Assembly (NCBI GenBank): GCA_029948255.1
Contig: JALIZF010001346.1
Coordinates: 1 to 64,000 of the forward strand
Direction: 5' to 3'
Length of the DNA stretch: 64,000 nt
Source: Telmatactis stephensoni
Lineage: Eukaryota; Cnidaria; Anthozoa; Actiniaria; Isophelliidae
Shown here: one piece after another, positions 10,387-20,976 of the stretch
Layout of the letters: every line of letters begins with the position of its first letter
How positions within the stretch are numbered: the stretch's first letter is position 1
The notes under the pieces: generated by a model
Told to the model about the DNA's origin: nothing
Databases searched by the model: none
Seen by the model: only the letters and a program-made list of their open reading frames with translations
Translations under genes and position numbers: made by a program

Positions 10387-11380
10387 CTCTAATTCTTGTG
10401 AAGCAATCCTATAAGAAAGTGATCCTCTACAATCTCTGCATATTGCTGCAAATAAACCAACAATGTAAAACGCATTATCATTGGAGCGTTTGACACACGG
10501 CGAGGTGTAGCCCTCCCATTCCGTATGGTTTACGTGCCTCCTAATACAAACAAACAAACAAACAAACAAACAAACAAACAAACAAACAAACAAACAAACA
10601 AACAAACAACAACAAATTAAAAATAAACCGAGCACATATCAAGTAATAATTATCCAGTACGTCAATTCTACTATTGTACCTGAGCCCAACGGAATCAGCT
10701 TTCCAGTTATTTCTTGAATATATTTCGAAAGACCCTTTGTTACCGCACGGTCACCTTTTGCCTTGTTGCTCTTATGATGAGCCACCTCATCTGGTACTTG
10801 GCATAATTTGCGGCGGCCTCTCCAGTAAATTCCCAAACTATCCCGATGATATTTGCATATAATAAATGTGTTTGTTTCATCGTGAGAGACATCAAAATAA
10901 CCTAAAAACAGTATTAAACCCATCATATTAAAACATTGGACAATCTGATTTTTGTTTCTATTGCCACCTTAACTGTTCCTCCTATATAGTATTCCTCGCG
11001 AGCCGGCGCTTTTAGATGTTGCAATGTACTAGGTGTTTCGGTTAATCTTGATCTTTGCCGATTTTCTACTGTAGCCGCCTTTCATTGGAATATTTTTTAA
11101 GATTCTAAAATCCTTTTATCTTTTCCTTTAATGATAATACTATGAAACGAATTTTCAATATACATTTTTCCAAACAAACTTAGAACTATATTAATTGTAA
11201 ATATTCTGAAAACTCACCTGCTCGACACAAAATCAAATCAATTTCATCTCGAACTTCTCGACACTTACTGAGCTGATACGTTTGTAAATGTCTAGATATG
11301 TCTCTGTCACATTTTAGAAGCTCGATTTTATCACTTGTACAGAGATGAGGAGTTGAAACACCAAACGAACAGCTTTCCAT
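10387..11380 (-). CDS. N-terminal exons of the TTAA-element gene: Cys/His-rich domain
   Basis: The ATG at 11380 opens exon 1 (to the donor at 11218, CAG|GTGAGT). Exon 2 runs from 10901 (acceptor TTTTTAG) to about 10680 (donor CAG|GTACAA). Exon 3 runs from 10540 to 10387. The protein reads LILCRAG-YFDV..., then ICKYHRDSLGIYWRGRRKLC and a segment ending KLIPLGSG. These match the exon at 63460 block by block (LILARSGIFDV; CPRHRHSLGKFW; RSC; QLGA), so this is a shared N-terminal module, probably zinc-binding. The exon 2 to exon 3 phase does not fit cleanly with the sites I chose, so that junction is uncertain. Confidence 0.6.
10547..10608 (+). repeat. (CAAA)n microsatellite
   Basis: About fifteen CAAA units in the intron upstream (minus sense) of exon 3 of the TTAA-element gene, adjoining the polypyrimidine side of its acceptor. 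Confidence 0.95.
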
Positions 11381-11444
11381 ACTAAAGTATTAGACCTGGA
11401 ATGAACAAGTTGTATACACTTTCCCGCCCCCGTCGCAGGACTAA

Positions 11445-12590
11445 CATTTACTTCCGGTCAGCGGTTGTACAAACAGAGATTTTCTGTGCAGGGACATAAA
11501 TATGTCAGCTTTTCGCACAAAAAATGCTCCAAAAATATAAATCTTCTATTTCTTAAGTACATTTTGAGCCAAACAGTATCTTGTAGAGTGGCTGCTTCCT
11601 TATACGCTTGAACTATGGAGAAATAACTTCTTCAACCCATGTGTAACAAAGGTAATGGCCGACCTACCAAGATCTGGAAGATAACGAAGTTGTTTACTTC
11701 TTTGCGTGCATCCGTCGGCTCCGGTAGAAATAACACCTCACTGTTACCAAGGATTATACGTTCTTCTACTTATAAACTTGGATTTGGACTTGATTTGGAT
11801 GGGATATTTCGAGATCAAGAGGCCAAACATCTTCTGGACATTCACTATTAAAACGTCGAATCGCAAGGTACGTGCATTACAAAATAATTTTTGCCAGCTT
11901 TTTCCCAAATAAAACCTCTGTTTCTTTCTCGGAAATCAAACGACAATATTTTCATCATTACCTGGAATATGTCATTGCCATGTTATATGCTGCCATCTCG
12001 GTATACGATGACCTTGAAGAACATGCAAATTTAGCATTTTTGAATTTTTCTTGGTTTTATTCGGTATGTAGCCCAAAAAGTATGTCCCACCCTGCAGAGA
12101 TTTTACAAGATTCTGTAACTACAAGGACTAGATAATGTGCATATGTAATGCCAAGTTTGCAACTTGCGTACTTTCGAAGAAATATGCCAACGAAGTTGGG
12201 TCATATTTACTGATCATAAAAAAATCTCATATATGTAGTAATTGATTGTCAGTTATCTCAATATATAAAAATTCAAAGTAGACAATATTAGTACGAATGT
12301 AAAGTAGAGACATTGATTAATTTATGGTAGCGTTTAGATAAAAAATAGTTGAGAGGAACTAGGGGAAAACTTGCATTGAATTTCGACAATTTTAATTGGG
12401 ATTTTTGTCTCAAAATACCATATGCGTGGTCACTTGGAAAGTTTGCCGTTGCCATGGCAACAGAGGATTTCCCAACCTTTTCAGGGCTGTTTTATTACTT
12501 CCCCATAGATAGCCTATCTGTATACAAAAGATAAGGGTGAAGTGAAAATTTTCATTTCCCCATATGCTTGACTGTTAGAAATTATTGTTC
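11445..12590 (-). repeat. Right terminal inverted repeat of the TTAA element
   Basis: Inverted copy of 4901-6029. The outer end abuts TTAA at 12591-12594. The gene's first ATG (11380) is only 65 bp inside this repeat, so its promoter probably lies within the repeat arm. Confidence 0.9.
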
Positions 12591-12594
12591 TTAA

Positions 12595-12845
12595 AGCTTT
12601 ACCTTGTTTGCATTTTCAAGTGTAATCATTTTCGAGTAAAGATGACAAACAAAAAGGAAAACTGCTAAGAAGTTGTGCGGACGTACGAAGGAGATATAGG
12701 GGTATTAAACACAACAATTAACTGACTTTTAGGTAAGTTTAAAATCGAATATGATATGTATTTCACTTTACTGGCCATTTCAAATTTTTAGTTGTTTTGT
12801 GACATATCATGATTCAACAGCGAAGGTCTGAGCACTTTGTTGGTT
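12595..12845. other. No gene recognised
   Basis: AT-rich spacer between the TTAA element and the CTAA/TTAG cluster. No supported feature. Confidence 0.4.
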
Positions 12846-13030
12846 GAGTGCCCTATCGGTTAGGGCTTCTACGATCGCGTGCCTAATAGAAAGGCGTTCA
12901 TCGATAATTCTCCCAATGATTAGGTGAAGTGTTGTTAACTGTGTCAACAATCACCTAACCGTTAGGGAATCCACGCTTTAGAACCTAACAATTAGTACTT
13001 GACAATGTAAACGACTAATCATTAGGATCT
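12846..13030. repeat. Cluster of CTAA/TTAG palindromes
   Basis: Within 185 bp the motif CTAA or TTAG occurs many times, often paired into small palindromes (CACCTAACCGTTAGGG, CCTAACAATTAG, CTAATCATTAGG). The layout looks like iterated binding sites or the end of a non-autonomous element. It adjoins the 3' end of the BEL/Pao copy. No coding content. Confidence 0.5.
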
Positions 13031-13182
13031 TGACGCTAAAGGTCGGATTTAGAAGTACTAGTCGGAATTAAATTGACCAGTGTTCTAGACCAAAAGTGAT
13101 TTGCAATGAACTGAGCGTGTCTCCATTGCTTTCTGCCATACAGGTCATCCCTGTTGAATACTCCTGGTGGTGGTGTGACGTT

Positions 13183-14461
13183 CTAGTGTAACAGCAAGAA
13201 GGGATTAGGTGTTAGTGGTTCCTGGTCGTCTGGGTCGTCGCTACTTGGACACAACGGATGGTTGTTGAGGATCGAAACTGCTTCACTGAACACGGTGCGC
13301 AGCGTCTCCCAGGTAAGAGGTGCATTTGGATTTCCAAGAAGTGGTGCCATCGTTTTACGTACACTACGAATCAGTCTCTCCCAGACTCCAGACATATTAC
13401 TAGCAGTTGGAGGTTGGAACTTTCACTTGGGGATTGGACAGCTATACCGTTCACATCCCTTTGAATGTAGTTCTCTTCTGATAAGTTCCTCGTTGAATGC
13501 CTTGATTGATACTCTAAGCTCCTTGGCAGCTCCGGTAAAGTTAGTGCCATTATCGGACCATAGTTCCTTTTGAGCATCCACGAACGGCAATAAATCTTCT
13601 CAGGGCTTGTATGAAGACATCAGTTGATAGCGAGCTTGCATCTTCAATGTGGATAGCCCTTGTAGTGAAGCAAACAAATATGCATCTATATATCTTTTCT
13701 GTGGCGCGTCCCCTCTTCACATAGAAGGGACCGAAGTAGTCAACTCCGGTATAGGTGAATGGAGCTTCGTATGGCGTGAGACGCTCCTTTGGTAGATCTC
13801 CCATGGCCTGTTGCATCAGCGGGGCGTGACATTTACGACAGTCAATACACTTGTGTAGAAGCCATCGCACCAGCGACCTGCTGTTGACGATCCAGTATTG
13901 CTGGTGTATTGGAGACAAGACGTGTTCTCGCCCTGCGTGGCTGAGTATCTTGTGATAATACTTTACGATGAGCTCAGAGATGTAGTGGTTCCTTGGAACA
14001 ATCATTGGGTGATTGAGGTCTGAGGGAAGTGATGCATTTCGGATTCTTCTGCCGACGCGCAGAATTCCATCCACCATTGTTGGGTTGAGTGCTGATAACG
14101 GACTTGTTCTCTTCACTTGTCTTTGCTCTTTCAATGCATTGTATTCCTCTGGAAAGGACTTTGCTTGAACTAGACGTATTACCTCTTGGCTTGCATCCTT
14201 GATCTCCGATAGTTGAGGAGCGCTTGGCAGAGGTGGTGTTTCCCCTTTCACAGCCTTCACGAATCTCAATAGCCATGTCATCACTCTCAGTAAGCGAGAC
14301 CATGACGAATAACGCCTGAGTAGCTGGTTGACTTGTGAATCAATTGGTACCGACGCGGTTGTTGCATTGTTGCTGTGTGGTGTACTGTCTTCTACATTAA
14401 CTACATCTTCTTGGGGCTGTGGTTCCTTGCATGGCCACTGATCATCGGGTTGCCAGAGCAA
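13183..14461 (-). pseudogene. BEL/Pao integrase region
   Basis: 14461-13550 begins with the linker after RNase H. It then has an H2C2 zinc-binding segment (LSHAGREHVLSP ... CIDCRKCH) and the start of the integrase core (YTGVDYFGPFYVKRG, first catalytic Asp). Near 13560 the frame changes; the SDNGTNF motif (second Asp) is in another frame. After an in-frame stop the Glu-containing segment [14 protein letters not shown] occurs at 13395. Integrase would splice the retrotransposon cDNA into the genome; this copy cannot be translated intact. Confidence 0.85.
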
Positions 14462-14476
14462 GTCGGGTCCTGTCCA

Positions 14477-15124
14477 CTAGCGACAGCCTTCCTTGAAGTA
14501 GTCGATACTCACACTTCGTGAACCTTCATCAGCTGGATTTTGAATGCCAGGCACTTGGCGCCACTGCTCGATTGAGGTTGCTTCGTGGATTTCTGTGATA
14601 AGGTTTGACTCAAACACTGGAAAGCATCTTGTCTTGTTACGGATATACTGAAGGGTCGTCAGAGAATCAGTCCAGTGGGTGGTCGAGTCGATAGGCAAAT
14701 CCAGCTCTTTCAGTAACGTGCGGCTTAGACGGGTGGCTAACACAGCTGCTTGTAGCTCCAAACGCGGCACAGTCCACTCTTTTGCAGGAGCGTTCCTGAC
14801 CTTGCCCATAACGAATGAGCAATAGATCTGTCCCAGTTGATTCAGCATCCTCAGATAGGCTACTGCTGCAAGTCCACTTTTGGATGCGTCAGAGAAGACG
14901 TGTAACTGGATGCATGAGGGAGAGTGGAGACTTTGGGACTTGAAGCATCTAGGGATGTGGATATTTATTACATGTGGTATGTCTCGTAGCCATTCTCTCC
15001 ATAGTGACATGTAAGGCTCAGGAACCTCTTCGTCCCACGACACCCCAGTGCGCCATAAGTCCTGGAGCAGGATGTCGTCTCGTTGTCTTGTGCGGTCATC
15101 TTCAAGGCCTTGTTGGCACAGCAT
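14477..15124 (-). pseudogene. BEL/Pao RNase H domain
   Basis: Pao-type RNase H blocks in order: [50 protein letters not shown]. The Asp-Glu-Asp acidic residues of the fold are visible. The C-terminal [14 protein letters not shown] motif is typical of retroelement RNase H. The upstream sequence [17 protein letters not shown] belongs to the connection region, and it is joined directly to the RT fragment by a deletion. Confidence 0.85.
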
Positions 15125-15690
15125 GGACTGGATTTTGCACCAAAGATGTGCACGTACATCTTGAACTCCTCAGGGGCCTTTTCTAGATCGTCGCTTGTCC
15201 ACCACAGGAACCGTAGCGCGTTGGTGTCTTTCTCAATGACTTGGACCTGATAGAACATGGCCTCAACATCAGCTGTAAAGGCAAACAGCTCTTCTCTGAA
15301 TCGTAGCAAAACTCCAGTGAGGTCGTTGATAAGGCATGGTCCTTGAAGGAGGTTGTCGTTGAGCGATGTCCCATGATACTTTGCGGCGGCATCAAAGACC
15401 ACTCTGATCTTGTCTGGTTTGTTGGGGTTGCTAACCGGATGATGTGGTAAGTACCAGGTCTTGTCATTGACTTTTGCTGCTTCTTCCTTTGATAGCTTCA
15501 CGGCATACCCTTTCTTTATGTAATCGTCCATCGCCGCCTTGTACTTGTTAAAGAGTTGTGGGTTACCTTGAAGACGATTCTTGAAATGTTTCATCCTTGC
15601 TTCAACTAGAGGTCGGTTGTAAGGGAGCTGAGGCTTCCAAGTATGTCCAGAATCACCATTAGATACCATTGGTGAAATGTGTTTTACCAA
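15075..15690 (-). pseudogene. BEL/Pao reverse transcriptase, N-terminal half only
   Basis: Contains [18 protein letters not shown] and the RT fingers/palm segments ([34 protein letters not shown], first catalytic Asp; [14 protein letters not shown]). After a TAQDNE block the normal frame jumps straight to the connection/RNase H region. The YxDD box and roughly 250 residues are therefore missing. The RT could not polymerise. Confidence 0.8.
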
Positions 15691-15895
15691 TGGTGTCTAT
15701 TGGTGAATTTCCACAGGTTTCCCTCTATAAAAACCCTATCACAATATGTACGCTCGTGTTTGGGATTCCTGTGGTATCAGTTGCTTGACTTTGGAATTCC
15801 TGTGGTATCAACTGCTATGGCTGGCTTTACCAATGGTACCAATGGTACCATTGGTAAATCGAATTCACCACTGGTGAACCATTGGTGAAGTATGG
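15655..15895. repeat. Iterated ACCAATGGT palindrome insert
   Basis: ACCAATGGT or ACCATTGGT recurs several times at both sides of a 170-bp stretch (15665-15715 and 15830-15905). Inside is a ~36-bp tandem duplication (ATTCCTGTGGTATCA..., near 15760 and 15796). It separates the BEL/Pao fragment from the LINE fragment and looks like a small inverted-repeat insertion. Confidence 0.5.
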
Positions 15896-16166
15896 TCCTT
15901 TTGGTAAATCAAAATTCATGATTATTGGCAGCCGGGTCAAGCTGAAGAACTTCCAGGATATGCAGCTAGTGGTGGAAAAAGATAGTCTTGAGAACATTTC
16001 AGAGTTTAAATATCTTGGTATAATCATTAACCAGCATCTCACATGGCATGATCACGTTGAGATGCTACACTCCAAGATTGCACAGCGTCTTGGGGTATTA
16101 AAATGCATAAAACACCTGTTGCCTCTTTTTGCTAGAAAGTTATACGTCATGACGATGATAGTTCCT
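15895..16166 (+). pseudogene. LINE reverse transcriptase, C-terminal part, upstream half
   Basis: Encodes the post-palm region of a non-LTR reverse transcriptase (KSKFMIIGSRVKL; EFKYLGIIINQHLTWHDHV; KIAQRLGVLKCIK). The reading frame stops at 16166 exactly at the insertion of the 29-kb element and resumes in frame at 45338. The 5' side is truncated near 15895, as usual for LINE copies. CR1- or Jockey-like by the KYLG motif; the clade cannot be fixed without alignment. Confidence 0.8.
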
Positions 16167-16252
16167 TAGCCTCCTATGCAGCCACTCCTTTGTGTCACGC
16201 GATGCGTATCCCCACGTAGCATCTGCTTACTTGAGCGGAACATTCCTTTCTC
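16167..16252 (+). repeat. Left terminal inverted repeat of the 29-kb element
   Basis: Pairs with 45243-45328. The outer 35 bp match with one mismatch; a middle part is diverged; then GCTTACTTGAGCGGAACA matches again, followed by TCCTTTCTC. Confidence 0.9.
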
Positions 16253-16375
16253 TTTGTATTCATGAGCCAATCAAAAATCACTTATTGTTAAGAAGGGAAC
16301 CAATCAGATGCTTCGATAGAAACTTTCCCGCTAAAAGATTTAGCTAATTGATGCCACTTCTTGTTTATATGTTAT

Positions 16376-17412
16376 ATGGAAGTTACTCCTCAAAAAGTCA
16401 TTGAAGAAAATTCAAAATGCTTTCTTTGTGGTGTCGAAGCAGTGAAAAAGGAGCGGGTTAATGTGTTCGGAAAGAGTACGGAAAATATTTCCCAATTAGT
16501 TGACAGCGTTCTTAACTTAAACGTGGATGTCTCGTATCCTTCGAGAAACTCATTTATTTGCTCGAAATCATGCTATAAGCGATTGATCCGCTACAAGAAA
16601 GCTAAAATTTCTTTAGAAACAATCCAAGAAGAAATCGTAAAGATCTTCCAGACACGAAATCATCGTGGCGAGCAAAGAGACTTAGAAGAGAAACAGAATA
16701 CGATCAAAGTGACAGTGCTGAAAGTCGAAGTGTGAAACAAACTCGTAAGGTCGCAAGACCATTGGAACTGACCTTTCCAATGGCCGAAACTACTAGTAAT
16801 TGTAGTCCTACCACTTGTGCTTCTTCTCAGGGTTCTGCGCCAGCAGTGAATGCCTTGATCCCTTGTGATTTTTCGCAAGGAAGTTTTCCATCATCTATAA
16901 ACTTGACATCAACTCCAAATCCAAAGAAGTGTGAGAAATCGACTGGAGATACCTCGGTGAAACTTGTTATCAGCTACCCAAGCAAAACCGTCCGAAAGTA
17001 CTTGTCTGGTGAATACGAATCCATCGGAAAAGCTCTTACCTACGGAACACCAGAAAGCGTGGCCAAGGCTGTAATCAAAACCAAGTATTTGACAAAGCAT
17101 ATAGTCTCCCACGTTCTGAGGCTTGTAGCAAGTGAGGTGAAAGCGCTTTGTTCTACAAATAACCCATCCATGTTGAGGAAATCCTCACCAGAAGATCTAT
17201 CCAAATTCAATTTGCAAGCACTCTGCCAGGAATGGAAAGTCAGAGCGCCGATTTTTTATTCTTTCCTTATCACATCGTCGTGTGCGAGCAAGAAAACAGA
17301 TTGCCCTCCTGGTGTGGCGATGGCTGGATCAGTGTTACTCAAACAGAGGAATCGACACATGAATTCTGCTGCTTCAGTCCTTGGTCTCATGATAAAATCG
17401 GGATCTCTCGAG
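16376..17412 (+). pseudogene. DUF6589-type transposase, N-terminal exon (one frameshift)
   Basis: The ATG at 16376 opens a protein with a C4-like finger (CFLCGVEA ... CSKSCYKRLIRYKKA) and a helical stretch. A one-base frame change near 16650-16690 leads into the second segment. That segment has a Ser/Thr-rich linker, then helical blocks (YPSKTVRKYLSGEYESIGKA; HIVSHVLRLVASEVKALC; ALCQEWKVRAPIFYSFLITS). The exon ends CTCGAG|GTAGGAAC at 17412, a plausible donor. The zinc finger plus long helical N-terminus fits the N-terminal part of large cnidarian DUF6589 proteins. The link to the downstream blocks rests on strand, order and the shared terminal repeats. Confidence 0.55.
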
Positions 17413-17529
17413 GTAGGAACAATTAGTTTATTTGTGAACATTCTGAAACAACCCTATGCTATATTTACTATCTTTACTAATGGAAGGAGATGGTGTTTTG
17501 GTAGTAATAATAATAAGGACTTTCTATAA

Positions 17530-17682
17530 ATAGACAACCTGAGTGGAGATTTAATTTCACACTACAGGTGTAAAATACCACTTAGCCTCAACCCCATGAC
17601 CTGGGGTTTAGAGACTAAGCACTCTCTGCAGAATGAGGGTGGTGCCAATGATTGCAGATGTCTGCAATTATAATAATAATAT

Positions 17683-17715
<33 letters not shown>

Positions 17716-18810
17716 TTAATAATTATAATAATAATATTATATTATAATAATGATGACGATGACGATGACGATGACGATGATGATGTTTGGTCACGTAACG
17801 CATTTTATTCATATATAAAACATCCGAAACACGAACGAAAAAATACACAATTTGTTATTGTGTCAAATATGCCGTTGTAGAAGTCTTTACAGCAAACAAT
17901 TGAGATATATAGTGAAATAAGAAGTTGAATAAACTGGTATATTTTTGCATGTTGGAGATATCTAATACCCATGCATGATAATAGAAAAACAAAGCAAACA
18001 CTAATAGCTGTTGATAGACAAACCGACTAATCAAGGTATTTTTTAGTTTAAAAGTTAGCCGATTAAAAAAAGGTCATTATGTTACGGTTAGCTATTTCCT
18101 GAAATGTTGAAGAATGCGTGAAACGGCTCGGGGAAGAGTACGAATGGAGCCGGTCGTTGGAGCCTCTCTTAAAAAGGGCTCCAGGGGCACGAGTGAACGC
18201 ACGTGTGCGTCTAGTTGTCATAAAAAGTCAGAATTTAAATCATACACAGCCAGTTTTCATTTCTTATGCACTAATTATTGGTAAACAAGTTAGCCATTTA
18301 ATAAACAGTATTATATAGTCATGCTCTAACAGTAGCTGGGATTAATCTGGCATTTGGAATAGGGTGGTTGGGTATGTGTGTGTGTGTGGAGGGACATTTT
18401 GGCTATACTTAGGGGGTACTGGACTAAATTTAGAAGATGCACTTTTTAGCTATACTTACCAACCAATTTCAAACCAACCACCCCTGGGTCAACCACTGAG
18501 CAAAGAAACAAGAATGGGGCATTGTGGAAACAAAACTGTAACATACATGTAGCAAAACACTGGGCTGTTGTTTCCCTTTGGCTGTTTCTTGTGTTTTCCT
18601 TTATTTACTTGTTTGTGATCATGTATGACTGCATGAACAACAATATTTGAAGTGTGCTAATGATTTGGAAAAAAATTAGTTATTGATTGGTGCTCATTGT
18701 TTAATTTATTTGTTGTAGGTTCCACTTGGAGTAATTTTCAACAAAAGACCTCTAAGAGGTCATGTGGTTGCTGAGACAAGGCTCTCATGCAAGACAAATA
18801 TAATATTAGT
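17530..18810. other. No gene; includes simple-sequence tract at 17665-17785
   Basis: After the transposase exon the sequence is non-coding. An AT-rich (TAA/ATA)n tract at about 17665-17750 is followed by GATGAC repeats to about 17785. The rest shows no supported feature. Confidence 0.6.
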
Positions 18811-18811
18811 A

Positions 18812-19137
18812 ATGTACGAGTCAAATCCAAGGGTGCCCATCCCCCCCGGGCATTTGACTTTTCATGCAGCTCAAGATGAACTCTCCAGTAGGAAATGGCG
18901 ATAAAAACACAGGAAACCCAAAATGATGGTCATGGTCTTCCTGTGGTTACGACTCAAATGCTTTCTGTGTATTTTTAAAGATGGCTGCCACTCGTCAAAT
19001 GCCCGCCCGTTCGGTCAATATTCGACGTCAAATTCCCCACTATATGGAACTCAAGTCTTCTCAAATGCCCCAGGTATGCCCGGGGGGGGGGGGGGGGGGT
19101 GGGGGCGATGGGGACCCTTGGATTTCACTCCGTACAT
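18812..19137. repeat. Hairpin MITE with CCAAGGGT arms and a poly-G run
   Basis: AATGTACGAGTCAAATCCAAG (18812) pairs with the complement near 19137 (CTTGGATTTCACTCCGTACAT). The right half contains an uninterrupted G run of about 19 bases near 19081-19099. About 326 bp long. Confidence 0.55.
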
Positions 19138-19139
19138 AA

Positions 19140-20070
19140 ATTACAAGTGAAAAATCACGAGTAATGGATTTGAGGTTATTCTTACGTAGCAGTCAATTGA
19201 ATGATCATTTTCTCTACTGAGAGAATAAAATAAATTATGATTTCATTTTCTTTTCTCGGGGATGGGAGCATTTGATGTTCTCAAGGGTATGGGAAGTATG
19301 AGTATTTTAGCCCAGGGTTAAAGCCAACCATATGGGTGGGGGTTAAAAACTAAATGAATGAATGGTATTCAACTCTTACTTCATTGCCTGGGCAATGCCA
19401 TTGCTATGAATGTCTGTAAGCATACTATTTAAAATTCCCTTTACTCAAAAATCCACTTTGACTTGCTCCAAGTCTCAAATGTTAATTTTTCCGCAGTTTG
19501 GGGTCCCGTGTTATCAGTATTCAGATAACACAGGGATCCCAAACAGCATCCCAAATAATCTAAAAATTAACAGGAGAGACAGGGGCAGAGTCTAGTCCAG
19601 CCATCGCGAAAGTGCTCCGATGTAGTTTGAATATTTAAATTTACTGCACTAGAAGTACTTAGTACTCACACAGGAATAACCGTGGGGTACTTTGACCAAG
19701 TTTGTACTTCTTTTTTCACAAAAAAAGGTTCAAGTCCTTTAAATTTCAAAAAAAGCATTTTCTTCTTGTAGAAATGAAATATGCATGAATTTTGTTTCGA
19801 CTGTGTAGGGCCAAAAACATTCATATCTTTCTCAACTCAGTTTTTGTCTTTTGCTAAACCCATGTTTATTTTTATTCAAGACATTGTAATTGTGCTTAAT
19901 TTGGAAACAGAAGCTCTAAACAAAAGAGTTGAAGCATTTTTTCAATGAAAAAAAAAATTCAATGAAACATTCCTACCAAGTTTCATTGATTTTTTGATAA
20001 AATGGGTAAGTTTAATGGGTCCTCTAATTTTCCCTAGCAACAGTTAAAGTAAATAAGTAAGTGCACCCTT
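19140..20070. other. No gene recognised
   Basis: AT-rich non-coding DNA inside the 29-kb element. No supported feature. Confidence 0.4.
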
Positions 20071-20071
20071 A

Positions 20072-20815
20072 AGGTGACTGACTACATGTTCTTTGGAGAA
20101 AAAAATGAGAAATGAGCTTTAATCATGTAATTCCAAAAGTCACAGGACAGAAATATAATTACCATAGCTGGAAAGGGCACATCAAAATTAGTAAAACTAT
20201 GAAGTTTGAATGAAGTAACTTTCAAACTCACAAAGATATGAATTTTCCGAAATCGAAATTTTGTATGAAAACATTCACTGGTAGGCAAGAGATGCCTACC
20301 AGCAAAGGTTTTCTTACAAATTCACACTTTTCAAAAATTCATATTCTCACGAGTTTTGGATGTAATTCCTTCAAACTTCATTGTTTTGCTAACTTTAACA
20401 TGCTCTTTCCAGCTATGGTAATTCTTTTTCTGTTTCACGAATTTAAAAATACCTGATAAAAGCTCATTGTTCAATCCACAATTCTCTGGAATGAAATTTA
20501 ATGCTGGTTTCAAAAATGAAAAGTAGAATGGGTGTCATTGAGTGGCTGCCTATTTGCGGGTTTTTGAGCTAAAAAACATGCCCCAGAAGTAATTAGAAAA
20601 AAAATACAATTCCCAAAATAATAGCTCTACAAGGACAACAATCAGACAAAATTTAGCCACTGGTATCTTCTCTGTAATAATATAATGACTCAACTATACC
20701 TTCATTTCTTGACTTTTGTAAATAAATTGAAAAAAAAAAACATTAAATGGCACTCCAGAAAATTGTGGTTTGAACAAGTTCCATCATTATTCTTCTCCAA
20801 AGTAGTCAGTCACCT
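20072..20815. mobile_element. ~745-bp inverted-repeat element with an internal palindrome
   Basis: Ends AGGTGACTGACTAC (20072) and its complement (20815) are followed by TTTGGAGAA on both arms. Inside, about 20145-20290 pairs with about 20300-20445 (both arms contain ATTACCATAGCTGGAAAG). The centre is a perfect small hairpin, CTGGTAGGCA-agaga-TGCCTACCAG. Non-coding. Confidence 0.65.
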
Positions 20816-20830
20816 AATTTGAATGATACA

Positions 20831-20976
20831 TAGAGCGATAACACTAAAATCGTGAAACAAGTACTAACTAAAAAGTACAAATAGTACTAATGAAACAATA
20901 GAAAACAAAGGGTTTTGCTACTATTTGTCTCTATTTAGTTGCTAAGTTATTTCACGGTTTTAGTGTTATCGCTCTA
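20831..20976. mobile_element. 146-bp hairpin MITE
   Basis: TAGAGCGATAACACTAAAAT at 20831 pairs with its complement ending at 20976 (ATTTTAGTGTTATCGCTCTA with one mismatch). Arms are about 30 bp. Its TAGAG ends resemble those of the MITEs at 21529, 49214 and 56097. Confidence 0.75.

Larger units (their letters stand above)
4901..12590 (-). mobile_element. 7.7-kb DNA transposon with 1.13-kb inverted repeats and TTAA flanks
   Basis: Terminal inverted repeats at 4901-6029 and 11445-12590 begin with GAACAATAATTTCTAACAG. Both outer borders are TTAA (4897-4900 and 12591-12594), which fits a TTAA target duplication. The interior holds one multi-exon minus-strand gene (11380 to 6689). TTAA targeting is known for piggyBac and Kolobok, but the gene shows neither the piggyBac core nor a THAP domain. 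The right repeat carries a ~20-bp insertion relative to the left; otherwise the arms are nearly identical, so insertion is fairly young although the gene has small frame lesions. Confidence 0.85.
13040..15690 (-). mobile_element. Degenerate, truncated BEL/Pao LTR retrotransposon
   Basis: Minus-strand pol remnants in normal BEL order: reverse transcriptase N-terminal part, Pao-type RNase H, integrase. Gag and protease are missing because the left boundary lies near 15660, at the ACCAATGGT repeat. The integrase C-terminal part fades out near 13040. No LTR is seen at either side. Several frameshifts and one large internal deletion make it inactive. Confidence 0.85.

Noticed and set aside
5356..12135. 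Paired small genes in the two arms of the TTAA element
   Set aside because: The 87-codon frames at 5356-5619 and 11872-12135 are identical only because they sit in the inverted repeats; no family, no sign of coding constraint.
4901..12590. piggyBac element, because of TTAA
   Set aside because: The gene shows no piggyBac DDD core or C-terminal Cys-rich finger, and piggyBac repeats are short, not 1.1 kb.
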